A stretch of DNA of 64,000 nucleotides from Bacteroidales bacterium (lineage in GTDB: Bacteria > Bacteroidota > Bacteroidia > Bacteroidales > Tenuifilaceae): the NCBI GenBank assembly GCA_013376985.1, contig JACABB010000012.1, positions 1 to 64,000 on the forward strand. Reading direction: 5' to 3'. Below, piece after piece: positions 35,391 through 44,900 of this stretch. Each line of letters opens with the position of its first letter. Position 1 is the stretch's first letter. The notes below the pieces were generated by a model that saw nothing but the letters and a program-made list of their open reading frames with translations, was not told the origin of the DNA and did not search any database. Made by a program: the position numbers and the translations under genes.

Positions 35391-37022
35391 TTAGAAATTT
35401 ATTCCCTGCTTATTGTTTGTGTATTTTGACAATAGCAAATAACGCAGCTGAACGTAAGCATCAACGCTTTGATCCATCTTTTTCCAAACATAGTCTGTTA
35501 GGAGTTCCTTGGCCTTTTCAGGATTTTTCTTATGCAGCTCCAACGCTTTCTTTTCCAGCTCAATCATCTCAGTAAATGTAGCATTCTCAAGGGAGTCGCG
35601 AACGGGTTTAACATCCTTCCAAGCCTCCTGCCACTTTAGGTACATCAGGTTATCTACAAAATCGTAAGCCCAACGAGCCGATTTATCGCTATACTTCTTA
35701 GGATCGTAGGTTTGGTACAATGGGTTTATCTTGGTAACCCCTGCATAGATTGGCACAAATGGCGATACAAATTCATTATCAAGGTAAACCCAGTAAATAC
35801 CGCCAATGCTTGGAGGTAGCCATGAGCGAAGCTGTGCAACCATTCCAAAACCTCCACGGGAAACATTTCTCCTCCAGTTTAAGCCTAGGAGTTTTTGCAT
35901 TTCGCGGGTGGGGAAGGGGGTTGCAAGCGGGCTAAGTACCATTTTGCCATCGTTGCTAGGAATGTACCACTTGGAATCGGAGGCCATATCGTAGATTGTA
36001 CCCTCAAATGTTGACCTAAAGAAGCTGAATACATCTTTAAAAGAAACTTGTGCTGCTGGCTTGGCTGAAAATGGGTATAGATCCAAGTCCTCAACGTATT
36101 GAACGTATGGATTTTTGCTATCGAATGGCGATTTAAGTTTGCGTTCGGGGTACTTTGTTAGATTTGGAGCGTAGGTTGAGTAGAATAGCCAAAACCGTGA
36201 TGTTGCCCATTCTCGGGCTGTTGGAGCATAAATTTTTTGCCAAATAAAAGGCATTCCGCTCGATGGGTTGTACCAACCTTTATCAATTGCAAATTGCTTG
36301 TAGTTAGGAGATGCCTTGCAGTCAACCTGTGTTGTATCAATCTCCTTTATTGTGCTCCAATTTGGGATCATGGCAATATTTTCATCGGGAACTCGCCTTG
36401 CTGCCCAAAGGCAACCGGGTTTACCGCTCGATTTTTTCCATGGCCCAACGCCAAACACCTCAAAAATCCAAACCTCATTGGGATCGGCTATTGCCAATGC
36501 TTCTGATTCTCCAATACAAGAGGGAAGAAAACCATACTCTTCCATCAATCTGCCGATTAGTTTCACAGCATCCACCGCTTTTGTGCAGCGTTGTAGGGCG
36601 AATAGCTGGGCTTGCTCAACGGTCATAATTTGCTCACCATCCTTCATGTCAAACTTTAGCTCATCTCTTTGGCTAAGAGTGCTCTCCCCAATTGCCAGCT
36701 GGTACTCGTTGATATGGGGCAGTGCAGAATGGATATATGAGAATGTTTTTTCAACCTGTGGGATATAACCAATAATCTTTCCAAGGCTATCCATTGGACG
36801 AATATCCTGAATTCCCCAGTAAACTGGTGCCATTGATCCTTTTGGGAATGTCATTCGAGGAATTATTCTTAAGCGACAATCGGCACCACCGTCGGAGTGG
36901 GAAACTAGTACCGAACCATCAACAGTTGCCTTTTTACCAGCAACTATAACTGTACAGGAATTGCCTTTATTAGTGAGAGTTAAGGCAAATGCAAGGCAAA
37001 TTATGTATGCAAACCATTTCAT
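35391..37022 (-). CDS. C69 family dipeptidase (Ntn-hydrolase), exported
   Basis: This 543-residue protein is a peptidase family C69 (PepD-like) enzyme. The predicted signal peptide ends at NS-Cys23; cleavage there would expose Cys23 as the N-terminal nucleophile, followed by TVIVAGKKATVDGSVLVSHSDG. The downstream region GESEALAIADPNEVWIFEVFG near 165 is the conserved family core. It should cleave dipeptides or short peptides in the periplasm. It is transcribed alone with its own terminator. Confidence 0.85.
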   Translation of the reverse strand: MKWFAYIICLAFALTLTNKGNSCTVIVAGKKATVDGSVLVSHSDGGADCRLRIIPRMTFPKGSMAPVYWGIQDIRPMDSLGKIIGYIPQVEKTFSYIHSALPHINEYQLAIGESTLSQRDELKFDMKDGEQIMTVEQAQLFALQRCTKAVDAVKLIGRLMEEYGFLPSCIGESEALAIADPNEVWIFEVFGVGPWKKSSGKPGCLWAARRVPDENIAMIPNWSTIKEIDTTQVDCKASPNYKQFAIDKGWYNPSSGMPFIWQKIYAPTAREWATSRFWLFYSTYAPNLTKYPERKLKSPFDSKNPYVQYVEDLDLYPFSAKPAAQVSFKDVFSFFRSTFEGTIYDMASDSKWYIPSNDGKMVLSPLATPFPTREMQKLLGLNWRRNVSRGGFGMVAQLRSWLPPSIGGIYWVYLDNEFVSPFVPIYAGVTKINPLYQTYDPKKYSDKSARWAYDFVDNLMYLKWQEAWKDVKPVRDSLENATFTEMIELEKKALELHKKNPEKAKELLTDYVWKKMDQSVDAYVQLRYLLLSKYTNNKQGINF

Positions 37023-37122
37023 GATTTTATAATTAGATTAAGATGTCGAATTTAGATATTTTAATTTTTGATTGGTGGAAAGGGTTTTGGTTTAGTAATG
37101 CGAGAAACTTTTAACTACAAGT

Positions 37123-37476
37123 TTATTGTTCCCTTGCAAGAACAAAGACTCCACAGATATCCTCGCTATCGAAGCTATGCCCTACAATTTTACCTTCGTG
37201 GGTTAGCGTACCCTCTAATATGTCTAGGTTATAATCGTTAATTACTGAACCATCAGGCGATAAGGCTTTTAGCCCTTTTAAACTTATCTTGTTTGCGTGT
37301 ATTGTTCCCGAAATTTCCTGATGGACGAAAAAGGGCTCATTGTCCTCGATCTTTTCCTCGTACTCAAGGTAACCAGTTATGCTATTCTCATTCTGGATAA
37401 AGAACGCAAAACCATTATCCAAGCCACATTCAAACTCCTCGCTAAAAATCCATTTTCCAGATATGTTGTGAATCAT
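37123..37476 (-). CDS. small hypothetical protein
   Basis: I use the ATG at 37476 (MIHNISGKWIFSEEFECG), giving 117 residues; the longer frame from 37524 adds 16 residues with no supporting signal. The sequence alternates short hydrophobic and polar stretches with many glycines, suggesting a small beta-barrel. SGKWIFSEEF...ITGYLEY resembles lipocalin-like or calycin small proteins only loosely. No signal peptide is present. Function unknown. Confidence 0.6.
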   Translation of the reverse strand: MIHNISGKWIFSEEFECGLDNGFAFFIQNENSITGYLEYEEKIEDNEPFFVHQEISGTIHANKISLKGLKALSPDGSVINDYNLDILEGTLTHEGKIVGHSFDSEDICGVFVLAREQ

Positions 37477-37524
37477 AACGAATGTTTTTACAAAGATAGC
37501 TGATATACCAATTGGGCTCTGCAA

Positions 37525-37875
37525 AAATATTTGTTGAATTTAATTTGGAGATATTTTGGAATGACATGTTAGAGCAAATCTTATGGCATAATTATCGTTT
37601 GATTAAAGGTGATTGTGTTTGGCATGTTACGGGATTTATTCTATTTTACTTGTGGTTGGCTTAGAGTGATGAGCAGGGGGCGTTTCTTTGCGCATTTTAT
37701 CAATTATTGTATTTGCTCATTTCATGAATTTTGCTTCGAAGTAATTCATGAATGGTCTGTTAAAGTACATAATTTACAAGGTTATACGCAAATACTTTAT
37801 GCTAAATAAAAATTCATCTACCCGCTTGCGCCAATGAATTGTAGCAACTTTTGTGACTCGTTCTTATCGGTCTCT
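37525..37875. other. intergenic region with half of a flanking repeat pair
   Basis: No convincing gene is present in these 351 bases. A 66-codon plus-strand frame exists but overlaps the repeat at 37651-37680 and lacks any recognisable domain. The repeat has a counterpart on the other side of the fic gene. Confidence 0.5.
37651..37680 (+). repeat. 30-bp imperfect direct repeat, copy A (flanks fic)
   Basis: This 30-base stretch matches 39012-39041 at 25 of 30 positions in the same orientation; the shared core is GTGATGAG followed by GGGGG. The pair brackets the fic gene and its operator. Confidence 0.55.
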
Positions 37876-38916
37876 TTAAAAGTATGTATTTACTGCAAAT
37901 TTAAATTGGTCAATAAATATTTCTTTAAAAATTGAAATATTATTCTGTTCATAGAATAGAAGCATTGCTTTCTTGTATTCAACAGAGTCAACTGTCCTAA
38001 ATGAAATAGGACAATATTTATGATTCATAAGAACAGCATTGCTTACAATTCTTGCAGTTCTTTTATTGCCATCCACAAATGGTTGGATGTAAGAAATTAA
38101 CACCAAAAGAAGCAATGCTTTTTCAAATACATTTTTTTTACTATTCACCAATTCACACATATTTGAAAGTGCCTCTAATATTTGAAACTCATTATCTAAT
38201 GGCCGATAATTTGTTCCTGAAATACCAACTCTTCTCTTCCTAATATTTTTATCTACACCAAGTTCTTTTATTAAAATACTATGTATGTCTTCAATTTTAG
38301 AAACCGATAAGGGAATTACATAGTCTGGATTTTCAATTATAAAGTCGATGGCTTCCTTGTGGTTCAGGAGCATAGTTGCTTCTTCTTTTGTTTTTCCTGA
38401 TGCAGTTTCTTTTTCCTTAAGTAGCCTTTCCGTTTCCAATAGAGAATAGGTATTCCCTTCAATCTGAGAAGACTTCCAGCTCAAATCAATCGCCAATCTC
38501 TCTAATTCTTTTTTATATTCTATTTCGGAGAGCTGAGAGATGTTCCTATTGAATTTATCTTGAAATAGGTCTAATTGTTCTAATTCATTAAATGTAAATA
38601 CACTACATTCTTTAAGTGTTTCAGGAATGAGCAGTAGATTAAAGTTCGCCTTAATATCTCTTTCATCAATTTCTTTCTCGTAATACTTTTCAATATCAAC
38701 AGGGTATAAAAGTTCATGGGAGGGCGAAATCAAATATTTTGTTGATTTTCCCTGTCCTTTTTTTATTAGTAGATTTTCGTCAATTAGTTTGGAAAGTATT
38801 CTTTTAATAGTAGCATAACTAATAGATGATGAAATACTTTCAAAGATTTCTTTAGAAGAAATTTCCTGATTTTTCTTTATAATCTCAATAACCTCAATTT
38901 CTTTTTTGTCAATCAT
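37876..38916 (-). CDS. Fic-domain protein with winged-helix N-terminus and altered active site
   Basis: This 346-residue protein has an N-terminal winged helix-turn-helix (about residues 1-75) and a Fic domain (about 130-340). Fic enzymes transfer AMP or related groups to proteins. The inhibitory motif SSQIEGN near residue 148 places it in the N-terminal-inhibitor class. The core motif near 276 reads QPFVDGNKRTAR; the catalytic histidine of HxFx(D/E)GN is replaced by glutamine (codon CAA). Ordinary AMPylation is therefore doubtful. Palindromic sites upstream suggest autoregulation by the winged helix. Confidence 0.88.
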   Translation of the reverse strand: MIDKKEIEVIEIIKKNQEISSKEIFESISSSISYATIKRILSKLIDENLLIKKGQGKSTKYLISPSHELLYPVDIEKYYEKEIDERDIKANFNLLLIPETLKECSVFTFNELEQLDLFQDKFNRNISQLSEIEYKKELERLAIDLSWKSSQIEGNTYSLLETERLLKEKETASGKTKEEATMLLNHKEAIDFIIENPDYVIPLSVSKIEDIHSILIKELGVDKNIRKRRVGISGTNYRPLDNEFQILEALSNMCELVNSKKNVFEKALLLLVLISYIQPFVDGNKRTARIVSNAVLMNHKYCPISFRTVDSVEYKKAMLLFYEQNNISIFKEIFIDQFKFAVNTYF

Positions 38917-38926
38917 GGAATTTTAA

Positions 38927-39006
38927 TTTGTGGCTCATAAATATAATCATTTTGGCTCAAATAGCCGCAAAAATGAGCCGTATTTTCTTTTTGAATGAGC
39001 CACAAA
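38927..39006. promoter_or_regulatory. nested palindromic operator with four TGGCTCA-type sites upstream of fic
   Basis: A 12-bp perfect inverted pair (TTTGTGGCTCAT at 38927-38938, ATGAGCCACAAA at 38995-39006) encloses a second pair (GGCTCA at 38954-38959, TGAGCC at 38974-38979). The region lies directly before the fic start. Such symmetry around a gene for a winged-helix protein suggests an autoregulatory operator. This is inferred from sequence only. Confidence 0.6.
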
Positions 39007-39011
39007 GTTTA

Positions 39012-39041
39012 TGTGCTTGGTTTAGGGTGATGAGTTGGGGG
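39012..39041 (+). repeat. 30-bp imperfect direct repeat, copy B (flanks fic)
   Basis: Counterpart of 37651-37680, with 25 of 30 bases identical in the same orientation. It lies between the fic operator and the stop codon of the Ntn-hydrolase-like gene. Confidence 0.55.
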
Positions 39042-39059
39042 TCAAGAAAGTGTGCAAAT

Positions 39060-40073
39060 TCAAACCATTAACGAATCTAACCTTGGTAAGTTAATAAACA
39101 ACTTTGTCTCTCTTTTATAATATAAGTCGAAAATAGTCCAGAAATGTAATTTTCTACTATTTTTAAAATCTAATATAAATGCCCAATAACTATCGGGATC
39201 AAATCCGATCTTATAATTACACAATTCTCCCATTGTGGATTCAATTTTATTTGTGCTTTGCCAATTATAATTTTCAATATCAATTGCATCAGAGGGGAAA
39301 GAATTAAATAAGCTATAACATGCCTCAAATCCACCATCCTGAAAGCCCATACCTATAGTAATGCCATTAAAGGATGGATCATTGGCTATTTCACTAAAAG
39401 TTTTTATTGAGGTCATTAATGAGCCAATTTTTACAGCGATGCGTGCATCGGCAGTAAGTTCAGGTAGGAGTAAAACAGTTTCATTTAACATGAATTTATC
39501 AATATAATCTCCAGATCCAATTATTATTTTTTCACCAGGATTTGCTTCTCGTATTTCTTTTTCTGGAAAAGAAATCGCGATTAACTTTCTGTGATTTGCA
39601 TTCATAGTGTCACTTTTCGAGAAAAAATTAGTAAAATTCTCAATTGACATGTTTCCAGCATTAATGAAGTTATTATTTTCGTTTTTGACTCCTGTTTTTT
39701 TTAGTTCTATGAAATTTTCAGCAGCAAGAATAATGATAAAGCGACTGTTAGGTGATATTATATTTTTTTCTATAGAGTATTCATACTGCGCTTTTAGAGT
39801 AGAAAAGATCCATTCAGTATCAACAGATTTTTTCAATAATATTTCTTTAGGTTCACTTAGTTTATTAATAAAATGTTCTTTATAGAATGGTATCCATATT
39901 TTTGTGGCAGCATCAATTGCACCTGCAAATCCTACAATAAATGGATTATTATAATAGACTTTCTGAAAAGCATCGTAATACTTTTTAATTCCATTTTCTT
40001 GACTTAGTGTTACTCGCGTGTCGCAAACTATGCCAATAGAATCTCCAAAATGTGAACCTACTACAAGAGTCAT
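39060..40073 (-). CDS. proteasome-beta/HslV-like Ntn-hydrolase, uncharacterised
   Basis: This 337-residue protein begins Met-Thr, so Met removal would expose Thr1. The first 50 residues follow the proteasome-beta pattern: TLVVGSHFGDSIGIVCDTRVT puts an aspartate exactly at position 17. The segment QKVYYNNPFIVGFAGA lines up with the Lys33 region of proteasome beta (KVxxxNP), with a four-residue insertion. Thr1, Asp17 and Lys33 equivalents are thus all present. It has no propeptide and is about twice the length of HslV (about 175), with an unrecognised C-terminal half. It is not beside hslU; a small membrane-protein gene lies 195 bases upstream on the same strand. Confidence 0.6.
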   Translation of the reverse strand: MTLVVGSHFGDSIGIVCDTRVTLSQENGIKKYYDAFQKVYYNNPFIVGFAGAIDAATKIWIPFYKEHFINKLSEPKEILLKKSVDTEWIFSTLKAQYEYSIEKNIISPNSRFIIILAAENFIELKKTGVKNENNNFINAGNMSIENFTNFFSKSDTMNANHRKLIAISFPEKEIREANPGEKIIIGSGDYIDKFMLNETVLLLPELTADARIAVKIGSLMTSIKTFSEIANDPSFNGITIGMGFQDGGFEACYSLFNSFPSDAIDIENYNWQSTNKIESTMGELCNYKIGFDPDSYWAFILDFKNSRKLHFWTIFDLYYKRETKLFINLPRLDSLMV

Positions 40074-40268
40074 AATTAGATTGATTTTAATGAAAAAATA
40101 TAAATGGTTATTTTACATTATCTTTTAGGTAAGGAAATTTATTATTGCTTTTCAAAATCTTACGCATATTTTCTGACTATTATTACACCTTTAATGCTGG
40201 GGTTTGAAACCATTTTTTGCCTCTCATTAGTTTCTTTCCCATATTATCTCGAACGATCTTTATTCAAA

Positions 40269-41009
40269 CTATTTTAAAATCATCTTTAAAGACCATCCAA
40301 TAATTGGAACAATTAAGGCTGTAATAATCCATTTCCAATTTTTAGTGACAAAAATTTTCACGCAGTATATTGGATTTATTTTAACTGTTATTTCCTTCTC
40401 AATAATTGGATGATCTTTTAATTCCTCTCCATAGGGTAACCTTATTCGTAATGTAATTTTAAGATGTAATATTAATTTCCCAAATTTTTCAGGTAAGATA
40501 TCCCATGCCCATTCGGCATATCCTTTTTTTCCAATAATTTGTTCTTCCTCGCTTAAAGGATAGATGTAAAAATTTTCCCCTGTAAGACAAACTTTCATGA
40601 GCTCGTATATTTCAATCTTCTCAACATAAGGTATTCCATTACCTTTTAATGCAACAGTAATATCTGAGTTCAGATCTCGGCTAATTCTTAATGTTACCCG
40701 CTCTTTTATCCCCTGTTTCATTTTCATTGGGGAATTAAAAACCATCTGCCCAATAGATAATCTTTCAAGTTCTTTTTGAAGAATTTCATGCCAGTCAGTT
40801 TTTTCTTCTAATGACAATGACATCAGGTCATAGCAATCTACCATAAAACCAGAACTTCTTTGATTTCGTATTTCTCTAAATTTTAAAAAATCAAATAAAT
40901 TCAATCGAGTGAATCGAAATATTCTTCCAAACCAAATTATTGTTAAAGACAATATTGATAATAATAGACATAGCAGGTAAAACCAATTGTTTATTAAAAA
41001 AGATCTCAT
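40269..41009 (-). CDS. membrane protein with N- and C-terminal helices, unknown function
   Basis: This 246-residue protein has one membrane helix near the N-terminus (about residues 7-28) and one at the C-terminus (about 225-243). Between them lies a soluble domain of about 190 residues with many beta-type stretches, such as RVTLRISRDLNSDITVAL. I do not recognise the middle domain. It is on the same strand as the Ntn-hydrolase-like gene and could be its membrane partner, but the 195-base gap makes co-transcription uncertain. Confidence 0.6.
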   Translation of the reverse strand: MRSFLINNWFYLLCLLLSILSLTIIWFGRIFRFTRLNLFDFLKFREIRNQRSSGFMVDCYDLMSLSLEEKTDWHEILQKELERLSIGQMVFNSPMKMKQGIKERVTLRISRDLNSDITVALKGNGIPYVEKIEIYELMKVCLTGENFYIYPLSEEEQIIGKKGYAEWAWDILPEKFGKLILHLKITLRIRLPYGEELKDHPIIEKEITVKINPIYCVKIFVTKNWKWIITALIVPIIGWSLKMILK

Positions 41010-41244
41010 CGTAGGTTAAATTAATTTACGAAAATTTATTTTTTTAAAATACTACATTACTTATAAACTTCTGTATATGATTTTAATGGGTCTATTTATT
41101 ACTCCAAAGTTAAAATTATTTTTCTAAAAAAACCCCAATAAGTTTAAACAAAAACTGGAATGACGATTCCGATTGTTTAGCTTTATATGCGTTAGTTGGT
41201 GTGTTAATGCGATTAAAACTTTACGCCGAACAACTTTTTTTCTG

Positions 41245-41252
41245 TAAATTTG
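41245..41252 (+). promoter_or_regulatory. candidate -7 promoter element of nfo
   Basis: TAAATTTG matches TAnnTTTG and lies about 20 bases before the ATG pair at 41273/41276. It falls inside the longer upstream frame, which supports the later start for endonuclease IV. Confidence 0.45.
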
Positions 41253-41272
41253 TTTCAATCCATAAAATAGCA

Positions 41273-42115
41273 ATGATGAAGTACATTGGAGCACATGTAA
41301 GCGCATCGGGTGGTGTTGAGAATGCACCAGTTAATGCGCATGGTATTGGAGCAACAGCTTTTGCGCTGTTTACCAAAAATCAAAGGCAATGGAAATCAGC
41401 TCCTTTAACAAAAGAGAGTATAAGCGCTTTTAAGAAGAACTGCGAGCTGTATAACTATTCGCCAGCGCAAATTCTTCCGCATGATAGCTATTTAATCAAC
41501 CTTGGGCATCCTGAAAAAGATGCGCTTGAAAAGTCACGCGAGGCTTTTCTGGATGAGATGCAACGCTGCGAGCAGTTGGGTTTGGATAGGTTAAACTTTC
41601 ACCCCGGCAGCTCGCTTGGCAAAATTAGCGATGATGAGTGCCTAAAGCTAATTGCCGAGAGTATTAATATTGTTCTTAGTAAAACCAAGGGAGTTATTGC
41701 TGTAATTGAGAATACGTCGGGGCAGGGAAGCAACCTTGGCTATACCTTTGAGCAGCTAAGGCAAATAATTGATAATGTTGAGGATAAATTGAGGGTTGGT
41801 GTTTGTCTGGATACATGCCACACCTTTACTGCGGGTTATGATATTAAAACTGAAAAAGGATTTACCGAAACCTTTATTAAATTCGATAACACTATTGGAT
41901 TCAGCTATTTAAAGGGCATGCACATTAACGATTCCAAAAAGGAGTTGGCCTCACGTGTTGATAGGCACGATAGTATAGGCAAAGGTTTCCTTGGGTTGGA
42001 TATTTTTAGAATGATAATGAAAGATAAACGTTTTGATGGTATCCCATTAATTTTAGAAACTCCAGATGACTTGATTTGGGCAGAAGAGATTAAGTTGCTA
42101 AAATCTTTTGTTTAG
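41273..42115 (+). CDS. nfo: deoxyribonuclease IV (endonuclease IV)
   Basis: This 280-residue enzyme repairs DNA by cutting at abasic sites and contains a tri-zinc TIM-barrel active site. Signature segments are visible: [11 protein letters not shown] at the start, [53 protein letters not shown] and a final LETPD. I chose the tandem ATG at 41273/41276 because MKYIGAHVS is the usual start and a promoter-like -7 element lies just upstream; the longer frame from 41201 adds 24 unconserved residues. Confidence 0.95.
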   Translation: MMKYIGAHVSASGGVENAPVNAHGIGATAFALFTKNQRQWKSAPLTKESISAFKKNCELYNYSPAQILPHDSYLINLGHPEKDALEKSREAFLDEMQRCEQLGLDRLNFHPGSSLGKISDDECLKLIAESINIVLSKTKGVIAVIENTSGQGSNLGYTFEQLRQIIDNVEDKLRVGVCLDTCHTFTAGYDIKTEKGFTETFIKFDNTIGFSYLKGMHINDSKKELASRVDRHDSIGKGFLGLDIFRMIMKDKRFDGIPLILETPDDLIWAEEIKLLKSFV

Positions 42116-42171
42116 AGAAATTTGTAAGAGAGGGACAAGAAACACAAATGCTTATCTTTTCCCACCTTACG

Positions 42172-44511
42172 TTATAGGTCAGTTAAAACTTTAGTAACTC
42201 CCAATATTCCAGTAATTTCTTTATCGTTGTTAAGGAGAGGAAGGATTGTCACCGCAATTTTATGTTGTACTCCATTCCTCATTTCTATATAAATTTTATT
42301 AATAATTGGAGATTTAGATTTTATAACATCCTGTTCATCCATGTAATTTCTTGATGCCAGCTCTCTATCCAATAGGTCGTAGTCGGAAAGGCCAATTACT
42401 TCAAATGGGCTACTTGCGTTAAAAATTTCGAGCATTGAATTACTAACATGGACATATTTTCCCTCAATATCTTTTTGATAAATGTGATCGGGCGAATTAT
42501 GTAGGAGTGAATCAAGTAGCGATTTATCTTCACGGAGTTCATCCTGAATTACCTCTTGTTCCTGGCGTTTGCGCTCCATCTCTTCTTGAGTGGCTTGTAG
42601 TTCTTCCATATTCTGGCGCATTTCCTCTTCCTGTGCGGACATTTCCTCGGCTTGCTGTTGCGACTTAGCAAGTAGCTCAGCTGTGCGAATATTTATGCGC
42701 ACACTTGACAGAGTTGACGCAATGCTACTGGCTATCTTCTCAATGAATTCAATATGATGCTTTTCGTATACTTTAAAGGTAGCCATTTCGATAACACCCA
42801 GCGTATCATCGTTAACCTTTAGTGGTACAAGAAGAAGACAGCGTGGATTTTCTTTACCAAGGCCAGAAGTTATGCTGATGTAATCCTTTGGAATATCAAC
42901 CATAAATATCGATTTTCCTTCAAGGAAACACCTACCAACAAGGCCTTCACCAATGATAATGCTTTTTTGTAAGTGCTTTCGCCTGTCGTAGGCGTAACAG
43001 GCTGTCATATCTACTGTAGGGTTATCCCTATCGTTATCGTTCAAAACAAAGATACCCCCTTGGATAGAGCCAGTATACCCAACTAAATTCCTAATAATAT
43101 TGTATGAAAGTTCGGCAAGGTTATCGTTGTTTTGGCGAAGAATATCTCCAAACATTGCAATTCCCTTTGTTGCCCAGTTCTGCTTTTCCTCCTCTTTTTT
43201 TCGCTCAATCTCAAGTTCATTTGCGTGCTTAAGGCTTTTTTGCATTTCGAGAAGTGATTTTCCCAGAATATCGTTTTCACCAAGCAGTTCGAATTTAGCA
43301 TCAAGGTTTCCTTTTCCAATTTCCCTGGCAAAAATTTCTGTGCTGTTTAATCCATCAATCACCTTGCTAACAGATTTTGCCATTGCCTCTATTTCATCCC
43401 CACTCCTCACAAAAACTTTTTTAGTTTTATCGATATCTCCTTGTGCAAGATTTTGTAAAAGATTTGTGGTTTTTTGAATGGGATCTGTTATAGCGCCAGA
43501 TAATACCCATATTACAGAACCAATTACAATAAGCCCAAATAGGGCAACAATTATTCCGCTGATCATCGAAGAGCGAGCATCGTGCATAATAACGCTTACG
43601 GGGACTGATAAACCAATTGACCACGGTGTTGATGTTTGTCCTACTTGAATTGACTCATAAATGTTGAGCCTTTTAATACCACCAACATTAGAATAGTAGC
43701 TAAAACTAGTACCTCTTTTAATTTTTTCCGAGATTTGATATTCAGCATCGTCTTCGGGTATTACTGCACGAAGAGTTTTTTTTACATATTCAGTATTGGA
43801 ATGGGCAACTATTGTTCCATTGTTCGATATAAGCGATACGATAGTGTTGCTGTATGCTTTTGATTGATCAACAATTTTTTGGAATTTACTTAAATCAAGG
43901 TCAATCCCACCCAAACCCTGAAACGTACCATTACGTCTAACGGGTACACTAACCGAAGCGCCTAATCGCTCGACTCCATCAATTTGGAAAACATACGGAT
44001 CCAGAACCATCTCACAATTACAAGTTTTAGATGCGTAATAGTTACTTGTAGTTATATCTCCAGTAAGGTTTTTGTGTTGAACATCAACCATGGGTACACC
44101 ATTTTTAACAAAAGCGGTATATGATCTTCTCCCATAATTTAGGGTATATCCTTTTTTTATTAAGGAATACTCAAGGGTAAACCAAACACTCATGTATCGC
44201 GGGTTCTCAACAACTTGCTTTTTGAGAATGTTATAGAATATAGAATCCAACCTTTCTGGATCGTAATTGTTATATACATTTAGAGCATTTGCCAAAGAAC
44301 GAGAAAATCCGAGATCAAGTTCAAGATCGGCTTTAACAAGGTTTGCCATTTTTTGGGCTTCACCCTTTGCAATTAAAGTAGCATCATTTAAAGCCGTTTT
44401 GTTCGAACGATAAGCCACAAAACCACCAACAACGGATAGAACAGAGATGGTTGTTACCAGAACATAAACTAGCATTTTTGTTCTGATCATATTTTTAAGC
44501 CCTATCTTCAT
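42172..44511 (-). CDS. Cache-HAMP-GAF-PAS sensor protein lacking an output domain
   Basis: This 779-residue inner-membrane protein has two membrane helices (about 12-35 and 312-335) bracketing a periplasmic dCache-type ligand domain. A HAMP-like segment (335-390), a GAF domain (about 445-610), a glutamate/glutamine-rich coiled coil (QQQAEEMSAQEEEMRQNMEE, near 610-650) and a PAS domain (about 655-775) follow. The chain ends with the PAS domain; there is no histidine kinase, methyl-accepting or GGDEF domain. It is divergent from the SpoIIE phosphatase gene, which suggests a possible signalling partner. Confidence 0.8.
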   Translation of the reverse strand: MKIGLKNMIRTKMLVYVLVTTISVLSVVGGFVAYRSNKTALNDATLIAKGEAQKMANLVKADLELDLGFSRSLANALNVYNNYDPERLDSIFYNILKKQVVENPRYMSVWFTLEYSLIKKGYTLNYGRRSYTAFVKNGVPMVDVQHKNLTGDITTSNYYASKTCNCEMVLDPYVFQIDGVERLGASVSVPVRRNGTFQGLGGIDLDLSKFQKIVDQSKAYSNTIVSLISNNGTIVAHSNTEYVKKTLRAVIPEDDAEYQISEKIKRGTSFSYYSNVGGIKRLNIYESIQVGQTSTPWSIGLSVPVSVIMHDARSSMISGIIVALFGLIVIGSVIWVLSGAITDPIQKTTNLLQNLAQGDIDKTKKVFVRSGDEIEAMAKSVSKVIDGLNSTEIFAREIGKGNLDAKFELLGENDILGKSLLEMQKSLKHANELEIERKKEEEKQNWATKGIAMFGDILRQNNDNLAELSYNIIRNLVGYTGSIQGGIFVLNDNDRDNPTVDMTACYAYDRRKHLQKSIIIGEGLVGRCFLEGKSIFMVDIPKDYISITSGLGKENPRCLLLVPLKVNDDTLGVIEMATFKVYEKHHIEFIEKIASSIASTLSSVRINIRTAELLAKSQQQAEEMSAQEEEMRQNMEELQATQEEMERKRQEQEVIQDELREDKSLLDSLLHNSPDHIYQKDIEGKYVHVSNSMLEIFNASSPFEVIGLSDYDLLDRELASRNYMDEQDVIKSKSPIINKIYIEMRNGVQHKIAVTILPLLNNDKEITGILGVTKVLTDL

Positions 44512-44900
44512 TTTTGTGCAATTTTTAAAGAATAAATCAGGATTGTTCTTATAACAAGAAGTGCATCCGGATCAATACCTATTAATTCGGTTAAAAATAC
44601 GAAATGTTTTAATAGAATAAAACTCATTTCAACATGGTTGTTACTAATATTATTGCAAATAAGTGTTTGGTTGTTGGAGTATCTGGGTTTACTTCATAAA
44701 TTGTTCTTTTAGTAAGATATTAAATCTCTCGTTTTTGAGTCCTTTGGTTTAATTTATTATTGATTTTACGAAAGACAGGCAATTTGATTAATATTTCTTC
44801 ATAACTTTTTAAAATTATATTCCAAAATATTGATGCAATAACATAACTTTAACAGGAAAGTTTTTAATCTATTTCGTTATCAATAATTGATCTTTGTTAA
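44512..44900. other. AT-rich divergent intergenic region
   Basis: These 389 bases separate the divergent sensor and SpoIIE-phosphatase genes. No open frame or clear hairpin is visible. Both promoters must lie here, but I find no full TTG/TAnnTTTG pair. Confidence 0.45.

Noticed and set aside
37609-37809. 66-codon plus-strand frame before the fic gene
   Set aside because: It spans a repeat that also occurs outside any frame at 39012-39041 and has no recognisable domain.
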